The notes under the pieces: generated by a model
Database searches by the model: none
What the model saw: the letters and a program-made list of their open reading frames with translations, nothing else
What the model was told of the DNA's origin: nothing
Translations under genes and position numbers: made by a program
NCBI GenBank assembly: GCA_001653155.1
Contig: BDEJ01000010.1
Coordinates: 1-64,000, forward strand
Length of the DNA stretch: 64,000 nt
From: Porphyromonadaceae bacterium H1
GTDB taxonomy: Bacteria; Bacteroidota; Bacteroidia; Bacteroidales; Paludibacteraceae
Direction of reading: 5' to 3'
Shown: positions 16,996 through 29,253 of the stretch, in pieces
How the letters are laid out: every line of letters begins with the position of its first letter
How positions within the stretch are numbered: position 1 is the first letter of the stretch

Positions 16996-17856
16996 TTAGA
17001 AGTGGAAGAGTACAAACAAACTTCCGCTCGTTACAGTTTCGAAATGAATGTTGTTTTCAGAGCCTGCTGCCCGTTTGGCGCGTTGCACTACGGCACCGGC
17101 ACTGGCGTTGTACGACTCGTTGGTAACCGTTCCAATCTTATTGAGGTTGGCATAGAGGTCCACACCCAACTCGCCGCCGAGGGAGATTTTAGGCGCTACG
17201 AAATATTCCACGCCCACAAATCCGTTTACACCGGCTCTGAAGCCTAAACCATCTTTTATGTCTACCGGCCGGGAGTTCATCTTAGCTTCTGCATCTGCCT
17301 CGAAGTTCCAAGACGAAGGCGACTGGTTGCCCACGGTCATTTGGTTGCCGTACTTGTAGCTTGTGCCGTTATTGTTGAAGCCTAAATGGGCTTCGGCTCC
17401 GTAGAAGCCTTGCAGGCGGCGGTAGCCGCGACGCATTTCGTAGCCTACGTAGAGGTCAACTTCGCATTTGTTCTTGAAGCGGTAGTCCACCACGGTTTTA
17501 TCGGGATTCAGCGGGTCGAGGTCGTCCTGACCGACGGTTTTTGCTAATTGGTCGGTGCCGAAGTCGAATGCCAAACGGCCGCGCACAGCGCTTTTATCCG
17601 TCAAAAAGTATTTACCATAGAGCGTTTCTTTGAATCCGTCGAAAGACGGAGCGGAATTGCCTGTATTACCATTCAACATGTTTCCTGCGTAATAGAGGAA
17701 GGGAGTTGCTTCGATACCGAGAGCGAAGTCGCCGGCGGCCGGCAGAATGGCATGTCCTCTTTTGGTGGTTACCGATGCGTTATCGCCACGGTCCTGAGCC
17801 GACAGAAAAGCGACCGGAAGGGCTATCAGCGCAAAGGCTATTATCATCTTTTTCAT
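16996..17856 (-). CDS. Predicted outer-membrane beta-barrel protein
   Basis: A 286-residue exported protein with a clean signal peptide (MKKMII start, AFLSAQD cleavage region near residue 20). The mature part alternates hydrophobic and polar residues, has many Gly/Tyr/Phe, and ends in the aromatic residue Phe (VLFHF), as outer-membrane barrels do. Segments such as LGIEATPFLYYAGN, CEVDLYVGYEMR and ISLGGELGVDLYANL read as barrel strands. No enzyme motif is seen, and the function is unknown. The neighbour upstream on the same strand is a small lipoprotein gene 69 bp away, possibly in the same transcript. Confidence 0.75.
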   Translation of the reverse strand: MKKMIIAFALIALPVAFLSAQDRGDNASVTTKRGHAILPAAGDFALGIEATPFLYYAGNMLNGNTGNSAPSFDGFKETLYGKYFLTDKSAVRGRLAFDFGTDQLAKTVGQDDLDPLNPDKTVVDYRFKNKCEVDLYVGYEMRRGYRRLQGFYGAEAHLGFNNNGTSYKYGNQMTVGNQSPSSWNFEADAEAKMNSRPVDIKDGLGFRAGVNGFVGVEYFVAPKISLGGELGVDLYANLNKIGTVTNESYNASAGAVVQRAKRAAGSENNIHFETVTSGSLFVLFHF

Positions 17857-17925
17857 TTTCTGTGTCTATTTGAATTATTTTAACTTTATATTGTTTCTGT
17901 AAATTCGGATGAAGCTACTCTTTTA

Positions 17926-18447
17926 TTATATCTTGCTTCCGTCTTCTTTCAAGGCTGTAAATTTACCTTCAGTATGCTCTTTTACAATAATTTTTCCGGG
18001 TTTTACGCCACCTTCATCGGTAACGCTAAATTTCCATACGCCGCTGAGAGTCTTATCGTCCGCTCCCACTTTTTGTTTTTGCTCACCTCTAACGTCGCTT
18101 ACTGTGAAGCTTACGGTAACACCTTTAGGGTTGGTGGGTACTTCTACGGAGAATATGCCCCTACTGTCCGAAGTAACTGTGGTAATCCAGTTGCCTTTGG
18201 CTGAGGAGTCGTCCAAAATTTCCGAATAGGGTACGGTAACGATGATGGTAGCTGATTTGCCTTCAAAAGTTTGCTTATCGGCATCTTTTGTTATGTCCGG
18301 ATTAACAAGCAAAGTGCCGGAGATGGTAGCGGTTTTACCTGCGGACATATCCACGCTAAGCGGTTTGGCGGGATCTTCCGTACAAGACGTAAAGCTTAAC
18401 GACAACACTGCAAGGCTTGCAGCAACAAAACTAAATACTTTTTTCAT
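17926..18447 (-). CDS. Hypothetical lipoprotein
   Basis: A 173-residue protein with a lipoprotein signal peptide (S-F-T-S-C, Cys22). The mature part looks like an all-beta, Ig- or transthyretin-like domain, with ISGTLLVNPDITKDADK and a later GIFSVEVPTNPKGVTVSFTVSD similar in style to carboxypeptidase-regulatory-like folds. I do not recognise the family. It precedes the barrel protein gene and may be a surface partner of it, which is inference from position only. Confidence 0.65.
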   Translation of the reverse strand: MKKVFSFVAASLAVLSLSFTSCTEDPAKPLSVDMSAGKTATISGTLLVNPDITKDADKQTFEGKSATIIVTVPYSEILDDSSAKGNWITTVTSDSRGIFSVEVPTNPKGVTVSFTVSDVRGEQKQKVGADDKTLSGVWKFSVTDEGGVKPGKIIVKEHTEGKFTALKEDGSKI

Positions 18448-18555
18448 TTCAGTAGAATTTTTAATTAATAAATTAGTGAGTAAATAAAAAATTGAAAACC
18501 TATCTGTTAACCTCGAAGGGTCTCGGATATTCCGTATATAATGGATAATCGTTAT

Positions 18556-18648
18556 TTCCTGCTAATGCAGGAATGACGCGGCGAAGGTAAGTAAAAAAAC
18601 AGAGTAGACAAAAAAAAAAATAAAAAAAAATGAATTTTCTGTCTTTTT
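18556..18648 (-). other. Post-ABC-F spacer with 7-bp hairpin and long A/T tract
   Basis: Directly after the ABC-F stop codon the minus strand has about 40 bp dominated by T (complement of runs of A between about 18611 and 18630). It then has a hairpin TTCCTGC (18556-18562) with GCAGGAA (18567-18573) and a TAAT loop. The pair may end the ABC-F transcript. The rest of the 18448-18648 gap is A/T-rich without a recognisable gene. Confidence 0.35.
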
Positions 18649-20523
18649 TTAATCTTGCTCGGAACGTTCGGCCAGCTCAAACCAACGGATGCTAATGCTG
18701 TCGAAGCGGCGTTTGATATCTTCGTATTGTTTGGAAGCTTCGTGTATGCCTTGTACATCGAGTGCGCCTGAAGAAAGAGCTGTTTCGATATCTCTTTTCC
18801 GCTCTTCAAGTTCGCTTATTTCCTGCTCGAGAGCTTCGAATTCTTTCTTTTCTTTGTAAGAAAGCCTTTTCGACCTTTCGGCTTTGGGGTTTGGAACCGG
18901 AGCCTTATTTTCGGGTTTGGTGTTTTTCTTCGTGCCGGCATCCCGGTTGCGGCGGTAGACCCGGTACTGGCTGTAGTTTCCGGGGAAATCCTGTACCTGA
19001 GCATCTCCATGGAAGACGAAGAGGTGGTCGACGATTTTATCCATGAAGTAGCGGTCGTGACTGACTACGATGAGGCAGCCTTTGAAGTTGCGCAGGTACT
19101 CTTCGAGTACGTTCAGGCTGGCAATGTCGAGGTCGTTGGTGGGTTCGTCCAATACGAGGAAGTTCGGATTTTGCATCAGTACGCTGCAAAGATGCAGGCG
19201 GCGTTTCTCGCCGCCGCTGAGCTTCTCCACATAGTTGTACTGCGTTTCGGGACTGAAGAGGAAGTGTTGCAGGAATTGAGATGCGGACATCTTACGACCT
19301 TTATCGAGCTGAACCTCCTCGGCGATGTTGCGTATCACATCGATGACTTTGCTCCCGGCTTCGAAATCGGGCGTTTCCTGACTGTAATAGCCGAAACGAA
19401 CGCTTTGTCCGATATCGAAGCTGCCGCTGTCGGGCTTTATTTCTCCGATGAGCATTTTCAGAAAAGTGGATTTTCCGCTTCCGTTCTTGCCCACGATGCC
19501 CAGTTTTTCGTAACGGGCAAAGTTGTAGTAAAAATTGTCGAGCAGTTTTCGTTCCCCGTAAGCTTTGGAAATGTACCGGGCTTCAAAAATTTTCGATCCG
19601 ATGTAGGTGGCTTTACTCTCGAGACGCATATTGCTTTCGATGCGGCGTTCTGCGGTGCGCTCTTTGATTTCGTGGAAGCGATCGATGCGCGACTGAGCTT
19701 TTCCGGCACGTGCTTGAGGCTGGCGACGCATCCATTCGAGTTCGCGTTGGTAGAGCTTGTTGGCCCGTTGTGTCTCGGCGTTGAAATTGTCGATGCGTTC
19801 CTGACGTTTTTCGAGAAAATAGCTGTAGTTTCCACTGTATCGGAAGAGTTTGCGTCCGTCTATTTCGAGTATGTCGCTGCATACGCGGTCGAGGAAGTAG
19901 CGGTCGTGCGTAACCATGAGGAGCGCCATCGAGGAGCGCTTGAGAAAATCTTCGAGCCATTCGACCATTTCGAGATCGAGGTGGTTGGTCGGTTCATCGA
20001 GTATGAGCAGGTCGGGTTCGCTGATGAGACTGGCGGCCAAGGCTACGCGTTTGAGTTGCCCTCCGGATAGCGTCCCGATTTTTTGTTCGAAATTGTCGAT
20101 GCGTAACTTACCGAGTATTTGCTTGATCCGCGCCTCGTAGTCCCAGGCTTCGATTCGATCCATTTCGGCGCTTGCCGAGGCGAGACCTTGTGAGTCGCCG
20201 TTTCGCAAAGCCTGTTCGTAGCGGGCTATGATTCGCAGAGTTTCGCTGTCGGTTTGGAGGCAGGCATCGAGCACGGAGAGTGCCTCGGGGAGGCGAGGAG
20301 CTTGCTCCAAATAACCTATGCGGAGGTCGCGACGGAAAGTGATGCTGCCGCTGTCGTAATCTTCGCGACCGGCAAGGATGTTCAGCAAGGTCGTTTTTCC
20401 GCATCCGTTTTTGGCCACGAGGGCTATGCGCTGTTGTTCCGAGAGTCCGAAAGATATGTCCTCGAAGAGCTGTTTGTCGCCAAAGGATTTACTGAGGTTT
20501 TCTACCTGCAAATAGCTTGTCAT
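18649..20523 (-). CDS. ABC-F family ATPase (Uup-like)
   Basis: A 624-residue soluble protein with two ABC ATPase domains and no membrane segments, as in ABC-F translation or ribosome-associated factors. Domain 1 has the P-loop AKNGCGKTT (37-45), LSGGQ, and LLILDEPTNHLD. Domain 2 has GKNGSGKST, LSGGEKRR and FLVLDEPTNDLD. The linker is charged, and the C-terminal 90 residues are a predicted coiled coil (EALEQEISELEERKRDIE region), which fits the Uup branch. The first P-loop begins with Ala instead of the usual Gly. The gene starts 24 bp after dapA ends on the same strand. Confidence 0.88.
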   Translation of the reverse strand: MTSYLQVENLSKSFGDKQLFEDISFGLSEQQRIALVAKNGCGKTTLLNILAGREDYDSGSITFRRDLRIGYLEQAPRLPEALSVLDACLQTDSETLRIIARYEQALRNGDSQGLASASAEMDRIEAWDYEARIKQILGKLRIDNFEQKIGTLSGGQLKRVALAASLISEPDLLILDEPTNHLDLEMVEWLEDFLKRSSMALLMVTHDRYFLDRVCSDILEIDGRKLFRYSGNYSYFLEKRQERIDNFNAETQRANKLYQRELEWMRRQPQARAGKAQSRIDRFHEIKERTAERRIESNMRLESKATYIGSKIFEARYISKAYGERKLLDNFYYNFARYEKLGIVGKNGSGKSTFLKMLIGEIKPDSGSFDIGQSVRFGYYSQETPDFEAGSKVIDVIRNIAEEVQLDKGRKMSASQFLQHFLFSPETQYNYVEKLSGGEKRRLHLCSVLMQNPNFLVLDEPTNDLDIASLNVLEEYLRNFKGCLIVVSHDRYFMDKIVDHLFVFHGDAQVQDFPGNYSQYRVYRRNRDAGTKKNTKPENKAPVPNPKAERSKRLSYKEKKEFEALEQEISELEERKRDIETALSSGALDVQGIHEASKQYEDIKRRFDSISIRWFELAERSEQD

Positions 20524-20547
20524 GTTTTTGGGGAGCAGTTATCTGTT

Positions 20548-21432
20548 TCAGACGAGTTCCTGCAGTACGAGGCGTATTTTTTCGTAAGTTTTGATGGTGT
20601 TCGGAACCAGAGGGAGGCGGAGTACATTTTTTATGTATCCCATCACAGCAAGCATGCTCTTAACACCCGCCGGGTTTCCTTCGACAAAGAGAAGCTCGAT
20701 GAGTTCGTTGAAGCGATGGTGTATTTGTCGCGCACGCCGGTAATCGCCTTGTAGAGCGAGGCGTACCATGCGGCTGAACTCACGTGGAAAGGCATTCCCG
20801 ATAACGGAAATAACACCGTCGGCTCCGAGAGTGATAAGTGGAAAGGTGATGCCGTCGTCTCCTGAGATGACTTTAAAGTGCTCCGGTTTGTTTTTTATAA
20901 TGTCGTCTATCTGTCCGAAGTTGCCGGATGCTTCTTTGACCGCAGAGATGTTTTTGAATTCGTGAGCCAGTCGCAGGGTTGTGTCTGCCGTCATGTTTAC
21001 TCCGGTTCTGCCGGGTACGTTATAGAGTATTACCGGTTTGGGCGATGCTTGGGCTATAGCTGCGTAGTGGCGGTAGAGGCCTTCTTGCGAGGGCTTGTTG
21101 TAGTAGGGGGTGACGGAGAGAATAGCTTCGATACCGTCGAAATTCTCTCTGCGGAGGCTCTCGACAAGAGCCCGGGTATTGTTTCCACCTACACCCAATA
21201 CGATGGGCAGGCGTCCGGCCGCTTGTTGGATGACGAATTTTTTAATATCCTCCTTTTCCCCTGCAGTGAGGGTGGGAGTCTCGGCTGTAGTGCCACATAC
21301 GACCAGATAGTCGGTGCCGTTTTTCACCTGATGTTCGATGAGACGTGCGAGGGCATCGAAGTCGATGGACTCGTCTTCTTTGAAGGGGGTGATGAGGGCT
21401 ACACCCATTCCGGTCAGTTTGCTGTTGGTCAT
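20548..21432 (-). CDS. dapA: 4-hydroxy-tetrahydrodipicolinate synthase
   Basis: A 294-residue TIM-barrel lyase that condenses pyruvate with aspartate semialdehyde in the lysine/diaminopimelate pathway. The Schiff-base Lys166 lies in SAVKEASGN, Tyr137 in LYNVPGRTG, and the Thr pair in CGTTAETPTL (48-49). Length is normal. It is followed at once by the ABC-F gene and preceded by a TACTTTTG box in the 43-bp gap, so it may be made from its own promoter as well as by readthrough from ligA. Confidence 0.95.
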   Translation of the reverse strand: MTNSKLTGMGVALITPFKEDESIDFDALARLIEHQVKNGTDYLVVCGTTAETPTLTAGEKEDIKKFVIQQAAGRLPIVLGVGGNNTRALVESLRRENFDGIEAILSVTPYYNKPSQEGLYRHYAAIAQASPKPVILYNVPGRTGVNMTADTTLRLAHEFKNISAVKEASGNFGQIDDIIKNKPEHFKVISGDDGITFPLITLGADGVISVIGNAFPREFSRMVRLALQGDYRRARQIHHRFNELIELLFVEGNPAGVKSMLAVMGYIKNVLRLPLVPNTIKTYEKIRLVLQELV

Positions 21433-21462
21433 AATCTGGCTGCTACACCGTTTTTACACTTG

Positions 21463-21470
21463 CAAAAGTA
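21463..21470 (-). promoter_or_regulatory. -7 box (TACTTTTG) upstream of dapA
   Basis: Minus-strand TACTTTTG fits TAnnTTTG and lies about 30 bp before the dapA start. No TTTG is seen at the usual -33 distance. Confidence 0.35.
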
Positions 21471-21475
21471 CGGTT

Positions 21476-22024
21476 TTAATCTGTTGTTTGTATCTTCTTG
21501 AGGTAAAAAATAATGTGTTCGAAAATACTTTTTTCATCAAGTGCCTCGTTTCCTGCCGAAGAATCGATGATAAAATCGAATACCTCTCGACCTGCAACGC
21601 TGCTCCCGGCTTTACAGCTGGCTCGGGTGTAAAGGCCTATGTACATCAAAGGCAGGGCAGGCCGGAGTGAAAGATTGATGAGGAGGTCGAAACTCTGATC
21701 GCGAACCTTTTTCTTTTGTACAAAAAGAGGTTTTCCGAAGAGATCAAGGGACTTTTTATCGAAGATGAAAAGTTGAGGATACTGCGAGACGTCGATTTTT
21801 TTCAGGTCCTTCGCATAGTAAGCCCAAGCGGTTACTTTCTTTCCGTCTCGTCTGAGGCTGTCAATTATTTTTGTGAATTCGGCATATTTGTCGGGGTCGA
21901 ACTCGAAGAGCAGAAAAATCATTCGGGCTTTTTCGTAAGTTACGAAACGCTGCTCGCCGGCTTTGGATGCCTTGACTTTCGAGAGACGTCTGCGGAACAG
22001 AAAGTGATTCAGTTGTTTGATCAT
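21476..22024 (-). CDS. DUF6913-type conserved Bacteroidota protein
   Basis: A 182-residue predicted cytoplasmic protein with no signal peptide or membrane helix. From memory it resembles a Bacteroidota-only domain of unknown function (DUF6913). Its features are a basic N-terminus, an IFLLFEFDPDKY strand, KKVTAWAYYAKDLK, then DLLINLSLRPALPLMYIGLYTRASCKAG. Homologues usually sit beside dapA and ligA, as here, with only 6 bp to ligA, so co-transcription with ligA is likely. The function is unknown. Confidence 0.7.
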   Translation of the reverse strand: MIKQLNHFLFRRRLSKVKASKAGEQRFVTYEKARMIFLLFEFDPDKYAEFTKIIDSLRRDGKKVTAWAYYAKDLKKIDVSQYPQLFIFDKKSLDLFGKPLFVQKKKVRDQSFDLLINLSLRPALPLMYIGLYTRASCKAGSSVAGREVFDFIIDSSAGNEALDEKSIFEHIIFYLKKIQTTD

Positions 22025-22030
22025 TGTGCG

Positions 22031-26205
<4,175 letters not shown>

Positions 26206-26252
26206 AAGTTTCAAATTTAGTTTTAAATTGATTGTTTTTTGTTCTTATTGTT

Positions 26253-27266
26253 TTAGGTGAGACGTGCTGATAGCCTGTGTTTTAATCTCATAACGAAACT
26301 CCCCAAACGAAAGAGGCCGGGTTTGCAGACGTGGATAAAGCGTCCGTATTCGACGCTTTGTCCTCCGAAGCGACTTTTGAAATCCCGAACCCCGTAACTT
26401 TCATCCGGTTTTCCGGCTCCCATGAAATCAAAATAGCGGAAACCCTCTTTGTGAGCGTATTCGACGGCAGCCCAAGTAGCTGCAAGGGATGGATAAACGC
26501 CTTGATCGTTCCTGTCCGCTCCGCATACGAACCATTCGTACAATACCGCTCCCCGGTAATCGACACAGACGATGCCTCCCATGTTTTTTTCGTTCAGCTT
26601 TACCGTCCAAAAACGGGCAAAAGGTTTTTGGACTAAGAGCTCGAAAAAAGCCAGCGGGAAAAGCGGCTTCTTGACTTTTTGACGGTATCGCTCCGATAAT
26701 ATGTTGTAAAAGTCCTTCACATCCTCCTTGTCGCGGGAGAGGTAACAACAAAGACCGGCCTGTTCGTTGCGTTTGAGTTGGCGACGCTTGCTGGCGCTTA
26801 GCTTGTTCTTAATGTCGTTTGAGGGAAGGGTGTTCAATTGTATGTTCAGGTGTTTGCGATAGGCGAATCCGCTTTCTTCGATGGGAAGGCGAAACATCGC
26901 ATAATCGTTGTAGTTTCGCACTTCGATGTATATTGCTTGATGACGCAATTTTTTTTTCAAAGCTTGTAGCAGGGCCTTTATGGCTTCGGGTGAAATGTTT
27001 TTGTCCAACAGTAAGCCACCCGGAATTATCGCTCGACGACTGAAAAAAGCCTTGGCTCGTCCGCCTTCAGCTGTTAAGTAGCCGCAGCAAAGTCCCATAA
27101 GCCTCTCTTGTTCCCGGACGCCTACGACAAAATCTTCGACGAAAGGAAGTTCGCGATAGAAATCGTAGCACGACTTTGTTTGGAAAAAAGAGCTTGTCCA
27201 TGCACGTTCTTCGAGTTCATCCCACTCCGTGGGCGTGATTTCGTTGTCCGAAAGTATTTTTGTCAT
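26253..27266 (-). CDS. FemAB/GNAT-fold aminoacyl- or acyltransferase-like protein
   Basis: A 337-residue soluble protein that looks like the Acetyltransf_6/FemAB-like group with two GNAT-type lobes. Segments seen are SFFQTKSCYDFYREL near the N-terminus, LQALKKKLRHQAIYIEVRNYND, then KRRQLKRNEQAGL, and a C-terminal YFDFMGAGKPDESYGVRDFKSRFGG that closely resembles peptidoglycan-bridge and lipid-A/glycan modifying relatives. A role in cell-wall peptide or exopolysaccharide modification is likely, but the substrate is unknown. ATG 27266 was chosen over a TTG-started 15-residue extension. It is divergent from rimP. Confidence 0.7.
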   Translation of the reverse strand: MTKILSDNEITPTEWDELEERAWTSSFFQTKSCYDFYRELPFVEDFVVGVREQERLMGLCCGYLTAEGGRAKAFFSRRAIIPGGLLLDKNISPEAIKALLQALKKKLRHQAIYIEVRNYNDYAMFRLPIEESGFAYRKHLNIQLNTLPSNDIKNKLSASKRRQLKRNEQAGLCCYLSRDKEDVKDFYNILSERYRQKVKKPLFPLAFFELLVQKPFARFWTVKLNEKNMGGIVCVDYRGAVLYEWFVCGADRNDQGVYPSLAATWAAVEYAHKEGFRYFDFMGAGKPDESYGVRDFKSRFGGQSVEYGRFIHVCKPGLFRLGSFVMRLKHRLSARLT

Positions 27267-27318
27267 TTGGGACTGATTAAAAAATTGCAGCCTCGCAAAC
27301 CAAGCGTGCAAAGCCGCA

Positions 27319-27326
27319 CAAAGATA
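27319..27326 (-). promoter_or_regulatory. -7 box (TATCTTTG) of the FemAB-like gene
   Basis: Minus-strand TATCTTTG about 53 bp before the start at 27266, in the divergent region shared with rimP. The -33 position has no obvious TTTG. Confidence 0.45.
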
Positions 27327-27363
27327 AATAAAGATTTTTGACTTCGGAATTTTCGTTTTTCAA

Positions 27364-27381
27364 TAATTTTGTTTATTTTTG
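27364..27381 (+). promoter_or_regulatory. Candidate -7 boxes of the rimP-nusA-infB operon
   Basis: Two overlapping matches to TAnnTTTG occur: TAATTTTG (27364-27371) and TATTTTTG (27374-27381). A TTTG at 27337-27340 lies 23 bp before the first. The second would start the transcript almost exactly at the leader hairpin. Confidence 0.4.
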
Positions 27382-27389
27382 CCGCCGGA

Positions 27390-27433
27390 ATTAAGAATAG
27401 AGGAGGGGACGAGCAGTCCCCTCTTTTCTTAAT
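27390..27433 (+). promoter_or_regulatory. Long hairpin in the rimP 5' leader
   Basis: An upper stem of 8 bp, GAGGGGAC (27403-27410) with GTCCCCTC (27416-27423), closes on a 5-nt loop. A lower stem, ATTAAGAA (27390-27397) with TTCTTAAT (27426-27433), is joined across an internal loop of 5 and 2 nt. It sits between the -7 boxes and the rimP start at 27453, i.e. at the predicted 5' end of the operon mRNA. The arm ends in a pyrimidine run but no pure T tract. Confidence 0.6.
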
Positions 27434-27452
27434 CAGAATTTACTTGGAGCTA

Positions 27453-27920
27453 ATGTTGCAAACGGAATTATTACAACAAATCGTAAACGATTATTTGCAA
27501 GGGTCTGACTATTATCTGGTTGACTTGCAACTGCAGCCCGGCAATCGCATTGTCGTGGAAATCGACTCTTTTGCCGGTGTGCCTATTGATTATTGTGTGA
27601 ACCTAAGCCGGCATATCGAATCGAAGCTGAATCGCGACGAAGAAGATTATGAGCTGGAGGTAGGATCTTCCGGTCTTACCGAGCCCTTCAAGGTTTTGAA
27701 ACACTACGAGAAGAACTTGAATAAAGAAGTCGAAGTGTTAACTAAAACAGGGAAAAAGCTGAGCGGCATCCTTGTCGATGTGCAGCCCGAGAGCTTTAGC
27801 CTTCGGATTGAAAAGATGGAAAAACCCGAAGGAGCCAAACGGAAAATTAAAGTAAGCGAAGACATCGTGTTTTCATACCAAGAAGTCAAAACAACAAAAT
27901 ATATTTACAGATTTAAATAA
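27453..27920 (+). CDS. rimP: Ribosome maturation factor RimP
   Basis: A 155-residue cytoplasmic protein that helps assemble the 30S subunit. The family segments VEIDSFAGVPIDYCVNLSRHIE and YELEVGSSGLTEPFK are clear, followed by the C-terminal small beta barrel. The start is ATG 27453; the open frame reaches back to a TTG at 27369 in the promoter region, which is not a credible start. It is the first gene of the conserved rimP-nusA-infB cluster, 4 bp before nusA. Confidence 0.93.
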   Translation: MLQTELLQQIVNDYLQGSDYYLVDLQLQPGNRIVVEIDSFAGVPIDYCVNLSRHIESKLNRDEEDYELEVGSSGLTEPFKVLKHYEKNLNKEVEVLTKTGKKLSGILVDVQPESFSLRIEKMEKPEGAKRKIKVSEDIVFSYQEVKTTKYIYRFK

Positions 27921-27924
27921 GCTT

Positions 27925-29184
27925 ATGGCTAAGAAAGAAACCGTCAATTTGATTGACACATTCTCTGAATTTAAGGAACTTAAAAATATTGATAGAAGTA
28001 CCTTGATAAGCGTGATGGAAGAATCCTTCCGGAGCGTGATTGCCAAAATGTTCGGGACGAGCGACAATTTTGACGTTATCGTAAACCCCGATAAGGGAGA
28101 CTTTGAAATTTACCGCAACCGCGAAGTTGTAGCCGACGAAGATCTTGAGGATCCCAATACCCAAATATCGCTTTCGGAAGCACAAAAAATTGACGAGGAC
28201 TATGAAGTCGGAGAGGAAGTAACGGATGCTGTCGATTTTCTGAGTTTTGGGCGTCGGGCTATCTTAACCTTGCGCCAAACACTGTCATCTAAGGTTCTTG
28301 ATCTGCAAAAAGATGGTGTGTTTACCAAATATAGCCAAATGATCGGTCAGATTGTAAACGCAGAGCTTTATCAGATATGGAAGAAAGAAATGTTGCTCCT
28401 TGACGAAGATGGCAATGAGCTCTATTTGCCGAAAAGCGAGCAGATACCCGGCGACTTTTATCGGAAAGGAGATTCGGTTCGTGCCATCGTAGCTATGGTC
28501 GAGAATAAAAATAACAATCCGAGAATCATTCTCTCCCGCACTTCTCCGGTTTTTATGGAGCGCCTTTTCGAATTGGAGGTGCCTGAAATACAGGAAGGAC
28601 TTATTACCATCAAGAAGATAGCCCGTATACCCGGAGAACGAGCTAAGGTAGCTGTCGAATCTTACGACGATCGCATTGATCCGGTAGGAGCCTGTGTGGG
28701 AGTGAAGGGATCCCGTATCCACGGAATTGTTCGAGAGTTAAGAAACGAGAATATCGATCTCGTGAATTATACAAACAACATTAGCCTCTTTATTTCGAGA
28801 ACTCTCAGTCCGGCTAAAATATCCTCTATCCGTTTGGATGAGGAAAATCGGAGGGCCGAAATTTACTTGAGACCCGAAGAGGTGTCTCAGGCCATCGGGA
28901 AAGGTGGATTGAATATCAAGTTGGCCGGCATGCTTACCGGATATACTCTGGATGTCTTCCGCGAAATGGACGACGAGGTGGAAACCGAAGATATTTATCT
29001 TGATGAATTCAGTGACGAAATAGAACAGTGGGTTATCGACATATTCAAGGCAATTGGTTGCGACACCGCAAAAAGCGTTTTGGCTATTTCCCGCGAGGAT
29101 TTGCTGCGACGCACCGACTTGGAAGAAGAAACCATAGATGAAGTTTTGGCCATATTGGCCGCCGAGTTTGAAGACGAAGCGTAA
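27925..29184 (+). CDS. nusA: Transcription elongation/termination factor NusA
   Basis: A 419-residue RNA-polymerase-binding protein. It has the N-terminal domain (about 1-130), an S1 domain, and two KH domains with GACVGVKGSRIHGIVREL and SQAIGKGGLNIKLAGMLTG. The C-terminal helix-hairpin-helix-like stretch (SVLAISREDLLRRTDL) is short and acidic, without the duplicated acidic repeats of E. coli NusA. It lies 4 bp after rimP and 69 bp before infB. Confidence 0.96.
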   Translation: MAKKETVNLIDTFSEFKELKNIDRSTLISVMEESFRSVIAKMFGTSDNFDVIVNPDKGDFEIYRNREVVADEDLEDPNTQISLSEAQKIDEDYEVGEEVTDAVDFLSFGRRAILTLRQTLSSKVLDLQKDGVFTKYSQMIGQIVNAELYQIWKKEMLLLDEDGNELYLPKSEQIPGDFYRKGDSVRAIVAMVENKNNNPRIILSRTSPVFMERLFELEVPEIQEGLITIKKIARIPGERAKVAVESYDDRIDPVGACVGVKGSRIHGIVRELRNENIDLVNYTNNISLFISRTLSPAKISSIRLDEENRRAEIYLRPEEVSQAIGKGGLNIKLAGMLTGYTLDVFREMDDEVETEDIYLDEFSDEIEQWVIDIFKAIGCDTAKSVLAISREDLLRRTDLEEETIDEVLAILAAEFEDEA

Positions 29185-29200
29185 AAAACGAACCTCCAAG

Positions 29201-29234
29201 TTTGGAAAAATCTGTCTGTTTTCTCGTAATTTTG
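29201..29234 (+). promoter_or_regulatory. Candidate internal promoter before infB
   Basis: TTTG (29201-29204), then 22 bp, then TAATTTTG (29227-29234), in the 69-bp gap between nusA and infB. Both elements fit the Bacteroidota consensus, so infB may have its own start in addition to operon transcription. Confidence 0.4.
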
Positions 29235-29253
29235 TAACAATTAAACCAAATAT

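Noticed and set aside
19009-20070. 353-codon plus-strand frame antisense to the ABC-F gene
   Set aside because: Shadow of an ABC ATPase gene, biased composition only.
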